This document shows, piece by piece, positions 14,826-22,068 of a stretch of 64,000 nt of DNA. The translations under genes were made by a program, and so were the position numbers. Source of the stretch: JADKIH01 sp031417395 (GTDB taxonomy: Bacteria > Bacteroidota > Bacteroidia > AKYH767-A > 2013-40CM-41-45); the NCBI GenBank assembly GCA_031417395.1, contig JANOVM010000079.1, positions 1-64,000 of the forward strand, given 5' to 3'. How positions within the stretch are numbered: the stretch's first letter is position 1; every line of letters begins with the position of its first letter. The notes beneath the pieces are model-generated. The model saw only the letters and a list, made by a program, of their open reading frames with translations, made no database searches and was not told the origin of the DNA.

Positions 14826-15989
14826 ATGAAACGAACAAATCTAATTTTGGTAAGTCTTGCATTTAGTTTAATCGTATTAAACGGATGTAAGAAAGAAAGT
14901 ATCGATACATTAAGCGGTACATCAATGTCTGAAGGCTCAACAGGCATTTCCCTTGAAAAGAAGGGAAATGGTACTAGAGGTACAGTTTATATTATGGATA
15001 ATTCCCCGTCTGGGAATAATGTATTGGTGTTTAATCGTGATGGTAGTGGCCTGCTTACTGCTGCAGGATCTTTCTCAACCGGTGGAACAGGAACCGGCAG
15101 TGGACTTGGTTCACAAGGATCCATAATTCTGGATGATGACTATCTGTATGTGTGTAATTCAGGTAGCAATGAAATTACAGTTTTTAAAACCGGTAATTCA
15201 GGATTAACATTAATTGACCGAGTCTCTTCCGAAGGAATAAGACCGGTAAGCATTACTACGGATGACGACTTAATGTATGTATTGAATGCAGGTGGGACAG
15301 GCAACATCAGTGGTTTCCGTATTATGTCTAACCATCATTTATACCACATTCCTAATTCAGATAGGTCATTAAGCAGTTCATCTGCAGGAGCTGCACAGAT
15401 TGAATTTAACCAAAACGGGAGTCAATTAGTAGTTACTGAGAAAGCAACAAATAATATTTTAACGTATGATGTATATTCATCCGGACTTACCGCTACGGCA
15501 GTGGTTCATCCTTCTGTTGGCAATACTCCTTTTGGTTTCGAAATAGGAAAACATAATGAAGTTATAGTTTCAGATGCTTTTGGAGGAGCCCCCGGACAAA
15601 GTGCGCTTACATCGTATTCATTAAGTAATTCGGGTAATTTAAATCTTATTACAGGACCCGTCGCAACTACACAAACTGCTGCATGTTGGGTAGTAATTAC
15701 ACACGATGGACGATTCTGTTATACCACCAATACAGGAAGTGCAAATGTTTCAGGTTACAAGATCAGTTCCGGCGGCGCTTTAACACTGCTTGATGCAAAT
15801 GGAATCACAGGCACAACAGGGTTTTCGCCAATTGATATGTCTCTAAGTAAAAATTCAAAGTTTCTTTACACTCTTAATACTGTCGGTCGTTCTATCAGCA
15901 TGTTCAGTGTAAATAATAATGGAGGACTTACTTCACTTGGAGAAATAACCGGTTTGCCTGAAAAAACAGTCGGCATGGCAGCAGAATAA
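14826..15989 (+). CDS. Lactonase-like seven-bladed propeller lipoprotein
   Basis: 387 residues. Lipoprotein signal with L-N-G-C (Cys at residue 21) followed by KKES. From about residue 50 it has YncE/6-phosphogluconolactonase-type blades: V-Y-I-M-D-N, V-L-V-F-N-R-D-G-S-G, L-Y-V-C-N-S-G-S-N-E-I-T-V-F-K, P-V-S-I-T-T-D, and C-Y-T-T-N-T-G-S-A-N-V-S-G-Y-K near the end. Such exported proteins rarely have proven lactonase activity; binding or scaffold roles are as likely. A terminator-like hairpin follows at 16051, so it is probably a single-gene unit. Confidence 0.8.
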   Translation: MKRTNLILVSLAFSLIVLNGCKKESIDTLSGTSMSEGSTGISLEKKGNGTRGTVYIMDNSPSGNNVLVFNRDGSGLLTAAGSFSTGGTGTGSGLGSQGSIILDDDYLYVCNSGSNEITVFKTGNSGLTLIDRVSSEGIRPVSITTDDDLMYVLNAGGTGNISGFRIMSNHHLYHIPNSDRSLSSSSAGAAQIEFNQNGSQLVVTEKATNNILTYDVYSSGLTATAVVHPSVGNTPFGFEIGKHNEVIVSDAFGGAPGQSALTSYSLSNSGNLNLITGPVATTQTAACWVVITHDGRFCYTTNTGSANVSGYKISSGGALTLLDANGITGTTGFSPIDMSLSKNSKFLYTLNTVGRSISMFSVNNNGGLTSLGEITGLPEKTVGMAAE

Positions 15990-16050
15990 AATAGTAATTC
16001 ATCGATTATAATTCTTGTTTTCATTTATATTTTAGAGTTTACAATACATT

Positions 16051-16081
16051 GGGGAGCGTAGTGAAAATACGCTGCCCCTTT
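16051..16081 (+). terminator. Terminator-like hairpin after the propeller gene
   Basis: GGGG then GCGTA (16051-16060) pair with TACGC then CCCC (16068-16078), with a small internal bulge and a GTGAAAA loop. The hairpin is followed by TTTG, a short T-run only. It separates the propeller gene from the two-component operon. Confidence 0.5.
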
Positions 16082-16176
16082 GTAATAATCGATAAACAAA
16101 TAAGGAAAAGTATAATTTACTTTCCGTATTTTTAATTAAATTACAGCAATAATAAACGGAAAGGAAAATAAGGGAA

Positions 16177-16884
16177 ATGAAAAACATATTATTGGTGGAA
16201 GACGATATTTCCATAGTTGAGTTGGTGGATATTCATCTAAAAGATATTCATTGCGAAACTACCAAAGCCTATACGGGTAATGATGGATTGCGTTTTGCTA
16301 AAAAGAGCAAATATGATTTAATTATTCTCGACATAATGCTCCCTGATATAAATGGCATTGAAGTTTGTAAGCAATTAAGAATGGAAAATAATTTTACTCC
16401 CATTATGATGTTGACCTCAAGAAGTGAAGAGATCGATAAAATTGTTGGATTTGAAACAGGAGCTGATGATTATCTGACAAAACCATTTAGTATCCGTGAA
16501 TTTATAGCACGTGTAAAAGCAATTATTCGAAGGACAGAAATAGACGACAATAAAAAGCACACTTCAGAGGAGAAAATTACTTATGAAAAATTATCCATTG
16601 ATCCGCAAAAAAGAAGAGTAACCTTAGCCGGACAAAAGGTCGAACTCACTCCCAAAGAGTTTGATTTGCTTTATTTATTTATGTGTAATCCGGGAAAAAG
16701 CTATTCGCGTGATAATCTGTTGAGCATTGTTTGGGGATATGAGTTTACCGGATACGAGCACACTGTGAATTCCCACATTAACCGTCTAAGAGCTAAAATT
16801 GAAGACGATTTATCGAGCCCTAAATACATTTTAACAACTTGGGGAATAGGCTATAGATTTACCGATGAAATTGAGAAATTATAA
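16177..16884 (+). CDS. OmpR-family response regulator
   Basis: 235 residues. Receiver domain (about 1-120): acidic pair in L-V-E-D-D, phospho-acceptor Asp52 (I-I-L-D-I-M-L-P), M-L-T-S-R, and Lys in D-D-Y-L-T-K-P-F. A winged-helix DNA-binding domain follows (about 140-232): L-T-P-K-E-F-D-L-L, then V-N-S-H-I-N-R-L-R-A-K-I. It is phosphorylated by the kinase encoded next, whose ATG overlaps this TAA stop by one base. An 8-base inverted repeat, CTTTCCGT (16120-16127) and ACGGAAAG (16156-16163), ends 13 bases before the start. It could be an operator or could mask ribosome binding. Target genes are unknown. Confidence 0.95.
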   Translation: MKNILLVEDDISIVELVDIHLKDIHCETTKAYTGNDGLRFAKKSKYDLIILDIMLPDINGIEVCKQLRMENNFTPIMMLTSRSEEIDKIVGFETGADDYLTKPFSIREFIARVKAIIRRTEIDDNKKHTSEEKITYEKLSIDPQKRRVTLAGQKVELTPKEFDLLYLFMCNPGKSYSRDNLLSIVWGYEFTGYEHTVNSHINRLRAKIEDDLSSPKYILTTWGIGYRFTDEIEKL

Positions 16885-18356
16885 TGAAACAAAACTTTAG
16901 CAGTTTATTCTGGAAAATCTCGGCAGTATTTTTTGTACTGCTTGGAATTGTTGGCTTAATGTATATATACATTACTCATGAATATTCAAACAGGTATTTG
17001 GATGAGGTAAACCAACGGCTGAATCATAATACGGCAAAAAATATTGTAGAAAATTCCACTCCGTTTTATAACGGAGTGGTAATTAAACCTGCATTGGAAG
17101 AAATGTTTCATCACGTTAGAGCCATTAATCCGAGCCTTGAAGTTTATTTGATAGATCCCAAGGGTAAGATAATAGCCTGGTACCCTCCCGAAAAAAGGAT
17201 TTCTCTAGAATCCGTAAATCTTGTTCCCGTTCTTCAATTTATAGGTGATACCACCGGAACTTTTATTAAGGGTGACGATCCGTTAAATCCTGATGTACAA
17301 AAGGTGTTTTCAGCTTCGCCTCTTACCATGAACAATATGTTGTATGCATATATTTATGTGGTACTGGCCGGACAAGAATACCATGCAGCATCCGATTTTC
17401 TTTTCAGTAGTTATATTATGCAGGTAAGTGCCCGGACCATGCTAATTACGCTTTTGGCTACATTGGGCATAGGCTTATTAATTATTCGAATAATTACTAA
17501 AAACTATTCTAAGATAATTTCTGTCATGCAAAAATTCAAGGAGGGAGACTTAACAGCACGCATTAGGGGTCAATCAACTGGAGATGAAAAAAAATTAGCT
17601 GAAATGTTTAATGAAATGGCCGATATTCTTACAGGAAATATTGATAAGCTTAAAGAAGTGGAAAATTTAAGAAGAGAATTGATTGCAAATGTTTCACATG
17701 ATTTACGAACACCAATTGCTATCATTCGGGGATATGTGGAAACATTGCAAATGAAGGAAGAGACGATTACTCCGGCAGAAAGGAAAAAATATATCGATAC
17801 GGTTAGGGAAAGTGCTGAAAAACTGGAAAAGTTAGTTAACGAACTATTTGAATTATCCAAACTGGAAGCAAACCAGGTAAAAGCAAAAAAGGAACCTTTT
17901 GTTATAAGTGAATTGGTAAGTGATATAAGTAATAAGTATCAGCTCATGGCAAAAACGAAGAATATTACTATAAGTACCAAATTGTCGAAAGAACTTCCGG
18001 CAGTGTTTGCAGATATTTCTCTTATAGAAAGGGTTATGCAAAACCTGATTGATAATGCTATGAAATTTACTCCGGATGGAGGAGAAATAATTATAACAAC
18101 AATAAAAAGAAACAACAGCGACGTAGAAGTTACTGTTTCAGACAATGGAATTGGCATTCCTGAAAATGAACGTGAGCAAATTTTTGCCCGGTATTACAAG
18201 GCGAACAATTTTGCGAATTTACAAAGCAATACAGGATTGGGATTAGCTATTGCCAAAAAGATATTAGACCTGCACCAGTCAACACTCGATTTAGTAAGCA
18301 AAGAAAATTCCGGCAGTTCATTTATTTTCCGGCTGCCTATATATCAAAGCAATTAA
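16884..18356 (+). CDS. Sensor histidine kinase (HAMP-HisKA-HATPase)
   Basis: 490 residues. Membrane segment 1 at about 10-32, a periplasmic sensor loop of about 145 residues with no recognised fold, and membrane segment 2 at about 180-205. HAMP follows at about 205-258, then HisKA with N-V-S-H-D-L-R-T-P and the phospho-acceptor His272. The HATPase domain has the N-box N-L-I-D-N-A-M-K-F-T and D-N-G-I-G-I-P. It also has G-L-G-L-A-I-A-K near the end. It pairs with the response regulator encoded just upstream (1-base overlap). The signal is unknown; the following P460-like lipoprotein may belong to the same regulon. Confidence 0.95.
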   Translation: MKQNFSSLFWKISAVFFVLLGIVGLMYIYITHEYSNRYLDEVNQRLNHNTAKNIVENSTPFYNGVVIKPALEEMFHHVRAINPSLEVYLIDPKGKIIAWYPPEKRISLESVNLVPVLQFIGDTTGTFIKGDDPLNPDVQKVFSASPLTMNNMLYAYIYVVLAGQEYHAASDFLFSSYIMQVSARTMLITLLATLGIGLLIIRIITKNYSKIISVMQKFKEGDLTARIRGQSTGDEKKLAEMFNEMADILTGNIDKLKEVENLRRELIANVSHDLRTPIAIIRGYVETLQMKEETITPAERKKYIDTVRESAEKLEKLVNELFELSKLEANQVKAKKEPFVISELVSDISNKYQLMAKTKNITISTKLSKELPAVFADISLIERVMQNLIDNAMKFTPDGGEIIITTIKRNNSDVEVTVSDNGIGIPENEREQIFARYYKANNFANLQSNTGLGLAIAKKILDLHQSTLDLVSKENSGSSFIFRLPIYQSN

Positions 18357-18414
18357 TTGAAGAACCTGAAAATTAATTTTAACAACATATCCAAAGTAAA
18401 ATATACCTATTATT

Positions 18415-18918
18415 ATGAAAAGACAAGTTACATTAACTATCATTCTTTATGCAGTTTTGCTAATTGCGCAATCGTGCAAAAAGGATGCTGAAACAACTTC
18501 AACCGACGCTACATTGTTCAATGAAATAAGTAGTTCAAGTGGTTTTACTTACTATGTTGGAACTCCCGGAATAACAGCCGGTGTTGGAAACAGTCCGCAT
18601 GGATTTGAAAGGGTACGCTTTAATGCAATTGCTAAAGCTGCTTTAGATTCTACAGGAAAGCTTCCAGCCGGCGCTGCATTTCCAACAGGTTCCATAATTG
18701 TAAAAGAAATCTATTCATCTGCTTCAGGGAGTATCAATCTTTTTGCAGTCATGAAAAAAGATGCCGGGAATGCCAGCTCAGGAAGCGGCTATTTATGGGC
18801 AGAATTTAAAACAGATGGAGCTTCTGAGCATAGTACATCCAAAAAGGGAGATGGTTGTATAAGCTGCCATTCAGGGTCTTCAAATCGTGATCTGGTAAGA
18901 ACTTTCGATCTGCATTAA
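18415..18918 (+). CDS. Cytochrome P460-like c-haem lipoprotein
   Basis: 167 residues. The lipoprotein signal ends in I-A-Q-S-C, followed by KKD. The last third has W-A-E-F-K, then S-K-K-G-D-G-C148-I-S-C-H152, a c-type haem motif, and N-R-D-L-V-R-T-F, the family ending. P460-fold proteins include hydroxylamine- and NO-handling cytochromes, but many Bacteroidetes members are uncharacterised, and the P460 cross-link lysine cannot be judged here. It begins 58 bases after the histidine kinase and probably belongs to that operon or its regulon (inference). Confidence 0.8.
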   Translation: MKRQVTLTIILYAVLLIAQSCKKDAETTSTDATLFNEISSSSGFTYYVGTPGITAGVGNSPHGFERVRFNAIAKAALDSTGKLPAGAAFPTGSIIVKEIYSSASGSINLFAVMKKDAGNASSGSGYLWAEFKTDGASEHSTSKKGDGCISCHSGSSNRDLVRTFDLH

Positions 18919-19021
18919 AGAAGTAGTGCAGAAGCGTTAAATTAAAAGGTTAAGCTAAATCTTTTGAGAATAATTTGCTTGACATAAAGTTGTTGAAGTT
19001 AAAACTAAAGAAATGTGGTTC

Positions 19022-19336
19022 TTATTTTTTAGTTTCCGTCTGAGACGCAGCATTATCGGGAGCAGCAGCATTCATAAATAATTTATTCAGCATCTCTTCC
19101 GCTTCAGGAAAATGTTCTTTCAAAGCATCACCGCCTTTAGTTTTAAGTTCTTCAAAGTAGTCTTTTGCTTTTTCTGTTATATTCTCAGCTTCTTCTTTTA
19201 ATTTATGTGCTTTGTCTTTTATGTTTGCAGCCATTTTTTCTTTTTCCTCCGGTGTCATGTCCATTAATTTTTTTGCAGCAAGAGCTGCAGCTGCGCCGAG
19301 AAGAAAGGTGGCTATGTGTTTCGAATTGATGCTCAT
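19022..19336 (-). CDS. YtxH-like small membrane-anchored helical protein
   Basis: 104 residues. A short N-terminal hydrophobic, Ala-rich segment (F-L-L-G-A-A-A-A-L-A-A) is followed by a Lys/Glu-rich amphipathic helix (about 30-85) with coiled-coil character, then a Ser/Thr tail. This is the YtxH general-stress-protein layout. The function of the family is not established; stress-related roles are common. It is the gene next to the cysteine operon, transcribed in the same direction but with a 74-base gap after cysK. Co-transcription is possible but unproven. Confidence 0.75.
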   Translation of the reverse strand: MSINSKHIATFLLGAAAALAAKKLMDMTPEEKEKMAANIKDKAHKLKEEAENITEKAKDYFEELKTKGGDALKEHFPEAEEMLNKLFMNAAAPDNAASQTETKK

Positions 19337-19410
19337 TTTATTTTGTGTTAATTGTTTTATACAAAAGTACTACATTATTCCGTAAAAGATTATTCAATTT
19401 GAATTAAGAA

Positions 19411-20328
19411 TTATAATTCAAACAAACCTTCTACACTCAAGTAGCGTTCGCCGGTATCGTAATTAAATCCAAGCACTGTTTTTCCGGCAGGAATTTCCGG
19501 TAGCTTTTTAGCTATTGCAGCAAGCGTAGCTCCACTGGAAACTCCGCCGAACAGCCCTTCTTCCTTAGTGGCACGCAGTGTATAGCTAAAGGCTTCTTCT
19601 TTTGTGACTTGTATTACACCGTCTAAAATTTTTGTATCAAGATTATCTGGAATAAAACCTGCACCAATTCCTTGAATAGGGTGAGGGGAAGGTTGTCCGC
19701 CGCTAATAACAGGAGATAATGCCGGCTCAACGGCGAAGATTTTTATTGCAGGAAATTTTTCTTTCAGAACTCTCCCCACACCGGTAATATGTCCGCCGGT
19801 GCCAACGCCGGTAATCAGATAATCAATACCGTTTGGAAAATCTTTAATGATTTCTGCAGCGGTAGTCTTTACGTGTACTTCAATATTGGCAGGATTACTG
19901 AATTGTTGAGGTATCCATGAATTAGGCGTGGCTTGAGCAAGTTCATTAGCTTTTTCAATGGCGCCTTTCATTCCTTTTTCGCGAGGAGTTAATTCAAAAG
20001 ATGCTCCGTAGGCTTTCATGAGCCTTCTGCGTTCAATGCTCATGGATTCAGGCATTACAAGAATGAGTTTGTACCCTTTTACGGCCGCTACTATTGCAAG
20101 ACCGATTCCGGTATTTCCGGAAGTCGGTTCAATGATTACGCTTCCCTGTTTGAGTATTCCTTTATTTTCTGCATCTTCTATCATTGATAAAGCAATACGG
20201 TCTTTGATACTGCCGCCTGGATTTGAGCGCTCCAGCTTAATCCATACATCGTGTGTATTTCCAAACAAACGATTGATTTTAAGATGTGGTGTGTTGCCAA
20301 TAGTTTCTAAAATGTTTTTTGCTTTCAT
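19411..20328 (-). CDS. cysK: Cysteine synthase A (O-acetylserine sulfhydrylase)
   Basis: 305 residues, full length for the family. It makes L-cysteine from O-acetylserine and sulfide using pyridoxal phosphate. The PLP lysine is Lys42 in N-P-G-G-S-I-K-D-R. The phosphate and substrate loops are T-S-G-N-T-G (near residue 70) and G-V-G-T-G-G-H-I-T-G-V (around 175). The G-S/A-G-A motif is present as S-S-G-A-T. It lies 12 bases after cysE and is surely in one operon with it: CysE makes O-acetylserine, CysK uses it. Regulation appears to come from the cysE leader. Confidence 0.95.
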   Translation of the reverse strand: MKAKNILETIGNTPHLKINRLFGNTHDVWIKLERSNPGGSIKDRIALSMIEDAENKGILKQGSVIIEPTSGNTGIGLAIVAAVKGYKLILVMPESMSIERRRLMKAYGASFELTPREKGMKGAIEKANELAQATPNSWIPQQFSNPANIEVHVKTTAAEIIKDFPNGIDYLITGVGTGGHITGVGRVLKEKFPAIKIFAVEPALSPVISGGQPSPHPIQGIGAGFIPDNLDTKILDGVIQVTKEEAFSYTLRATKEEGLFGGVSSGATLAAIAKKLPEIPAGKTVLGFNYDTGERYLSVEGLFEL

Positions 20329-20340
20329 AAGATTGTATTT

Positions 20341-21147
20341 TTATATAATAAAATTAATAGTATCGTTCAATTCAGATTTATCGCGGATGTGAATGTCGGC
20401 CTTATGCGTTACTACTGAGTAGGGTGCTACACTGTTCGTAAGCCAGACGTTTCCACCGATAATGCTGTCGTGCCCAACGACAGTATTGCCGCCAAGGATG
20501 CAAGCCCCGGCATATAGTACAACATTGTTTTCAATAGTGGGATGGCGTTTAGAAGATTTTGTTTGTTGTTTCACTGCCATGGCGCCAAGGGTAACGCCTT
20601 GATAAATTTTTACAAAATTACCAATGAAGGTTGTTTCTCCTATGACAACTCCTGTTCCGTGATCAATAAAAAATGGATGTCCGATGGTTGCCCCCGGGTG
20701 TATGTCTATTCCTGTTCTGCTATGAGCAATTTCAGAAATTAATCTTGGCAGTATCGGTATTCCCTGCAAAAGCAGAAAATGTGAAATCCTGTACATAGTA
20801 ATTGCATAAAATCCCGGATAAGCAATAATAATTTCTTCCGGTCCGTTTGCTGCGGGATCAGAAGCAAGGAATAGTTCCGCATCCGATAAGAGCATTTGAC
20901 GCAGCGATGAAACCTCTGAGAAAAATTTTTGTGCCAGATGATCTGAGACTGTTTTGTCATTGGAAAATAATGGAGCAATAATTTTACTGAGATTTGTTAT
21001 AAGCCGCTTTTCATTTTCATTTCTTTCTTCCTGTTTCGAAGCAGCGGAAATTTCAACGGGAAACATGAATTCAAAAATGTCTTCCATAAAAGCATACGTA
21101 CCCCTGCGGGATGGCATTTGTGAAATCACCGGAGTTTTATTTTCCAT
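20341..21147 (-). CDS. cysE: Serine O-acetyltransferase (EpsC/CysE type)
   Basis: 268 residues. The first committed step of cysteine synthesis: L-serine + acetyl-CoA to O-acetylserine. The C-terminal half is a left-handed beta-helix of hexapeptide repeats (I-D-I-H-P-G-A-T-I-G, I-D-H-G-T-G-V-V-I-G-E-T, V-K-I-Y-Q-G-V-T-L-G-A). The D-I-H-P and D-H-G-T-G-V motifs hold the catalytic residues and identify serine acetyltransferases. The N-terminal half is the helical region typical of the EpsC group. It is the first gene of the cysE-cysK operon, with a leader (about 21148-21330) that has the features of a cysteine attenuator. Confidence 0.94.
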   Translation of the reverse strand: MENKTPVISQMPSRRGTYAFMEDIFEFMFPVEISAASKQEERNENEKRLITNLSKIIAPLFSNDKTVSDHLAQKFFSEVSSLRQMLLSDAELFLASDPAANGPEEIIIAYPGFYAITMYRISHFLLLQGIPILPRLISEIAHSRTGIDIHPGATIGHPFFIDHGTGVVIGETTFIGNFVKIYQGVTLGAMAVKQQTKSSKRHPTIENNVVLYAGACILGGNTVVGHDSIIGGNVWLTNSVAPYSVVTHKADIHIRDKSELNDTINFII

Positions 21148-21166
21148 TTGATGTCGAATAATATTA

Positions 21167-21198
21167 AATAAAAAACCCTTCTATTAATAAGAAGGGTT
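21167..21198 (-). terminator. Intrinsic terminator in the cysE leader (attenuator)
   Basis: On the minus strand AACCCTTCT (21190-21198) pairs with AGAAGGGTT (21174-21182), with a 7-base loop and a following T-run. The hairpin is about 26 bases before the cysE ATG. A competing helix is visible: AAGGGTT (21245-21251) can pair with AACCCTT (21192-21198) and CTCT (21238-21241) with AGAG (21200-21203), 11 base pairs in all. Forming this antiterminator would break the terminator. Confidence 0.7.
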
Positions 21199-21228
21199 CC
21201 TCTGTTAAGTATGAAGTTAATTTTTAGT

Positions 21229-21309
21229 TCATAGAATAGAGATAAACCCTTGTAATCCTTTACAACACTTTGTAATCCTGTCTGAACAAATATAAGTATT
21301 GAATCTCAT
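21229..21309 (-). CDS. Putative leader peptide with tandem Cys codons
   Basis: 26 codons from ATG (21307-21309) to TGA (21229-21231) inside the cysE leader. It has three cysteine codons: residue 8 and the adjacent pair 15-16 (TGT TGT). The pair sits just upstream of the antiterminator arm at 21238-21251. Classical attenuation predicts this arrangement. If Cys-tRNA is scarce, a ribosome stalled on the pair leaves the arm free and transcription continues. Fast translation covers the arm and the terminator forms. A TATATTTG box at 21287-21294 could be a promoter inside the ORF, which would exclude it. The ORF is not seen in other genomes by me, so coding is inferred. Confidence 0.5.
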   Translation of the reverse strand: MRFNTYICSDRITKCCKGLQGFISIL

Positions 21310-21340
21310 CTTGTAAATCTAAAAATAAAAACATTAAAAA

Positions 21341-21370
21341 CAAAGATTTTCTAAAAAATAAAAAATTCAA
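21341..21370 (-). promoter_or_regulatory. Candidate promoter for the cysE-cysK leader
   Basis: On the minus strand TTG (21368-21370), 19 bases of spacer, then AATCTTTG (21341-21348). This matches TTG-N19-TAnnTTTG except for the first T of the -7 box. Transcription would start near 21330, so the leader ORF (start 21309) would be in the transcript. A second candidate, TATATTTG at 21287-21294, would start downstream of the ORF. Confidence 0.45.
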
Positions 21371-22068
21371 TCCATTTCTTCTTTTGAATGTATGAAAATA
21401 TAATCCCATTAACAATGAATAGTTTTTATACTTACTTAATGATTGTAGTTCCTGAGAATTTTTTCCATCGAGCAAAATATAATGAATTGCAGTATCATTT
21501 AAAGTTAATTTGTGACTTACGTTTTTTTTATTTTAAAGAAAATACCCCAATAATTTTTTGGGGCTATTAAAGTTTTCCAAACCAGGGTCGGTTATTGCCT
21601 GTTTTCAAGGGTTATTTTCACCAACTTTTAAATGATATTTATCAAGTTTGAAAGGCTAGGTGTAAGGTGCTTTATTGAAATTTAACCGGTAATGAAATAA
21701 AGAAGCAGCATAGAATTAAATTTTTAAACGTTTTTTGTTTCATATTCCGTTTTTTTGATGAAATGTAGCCTGTTCTTTTTATAATTATTGTGTTTTTCTT
21801 CTTCTGACGTAATTAAATTTTTTGAAAATAGGAGGGAAAATGCTACTTTTAAGGCTAGTTATCGGACACACACCTGTTTAAGCAAAGAGTAAAAAACCGC
21901 ATACTCTAAAGTATGTATTGTTGTTTTATTGAATGATAATTTCACGGTACCGATTAATAACATAAATAATGAAAATAATTCAGCAATTCCGGGCAATTGG
22001 AAACTGAATTTATAATTGCTAAAAAAAAGTTTATTCTATTACAAAAATAATTCCTTTAAGAACGAAAA
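21371..22068. other. Intergenic region between divergent cysE and the giant adhesin
   Basis: No gene is supported; the small ORFs here have no family resemblance. A hairpin CCCCAA (21545-21550) / TTGGGG (21558-21563) is present. Read on the minus strand it is followed by TATTTTCTTT, so it could insulate the cysE leader from read-through. I see no convincing TAnnTTTG promoter for the adhesin gene within 100 bases of its ATG. Confidence 0.5.

Noticed and set aside
21388..21570. A 60-codon ORF upstream of the giant adhesin
   Set aside because: No family resemblance, no start context, and it runs through a hairpin; it looks like chance in AT-rich DNA.
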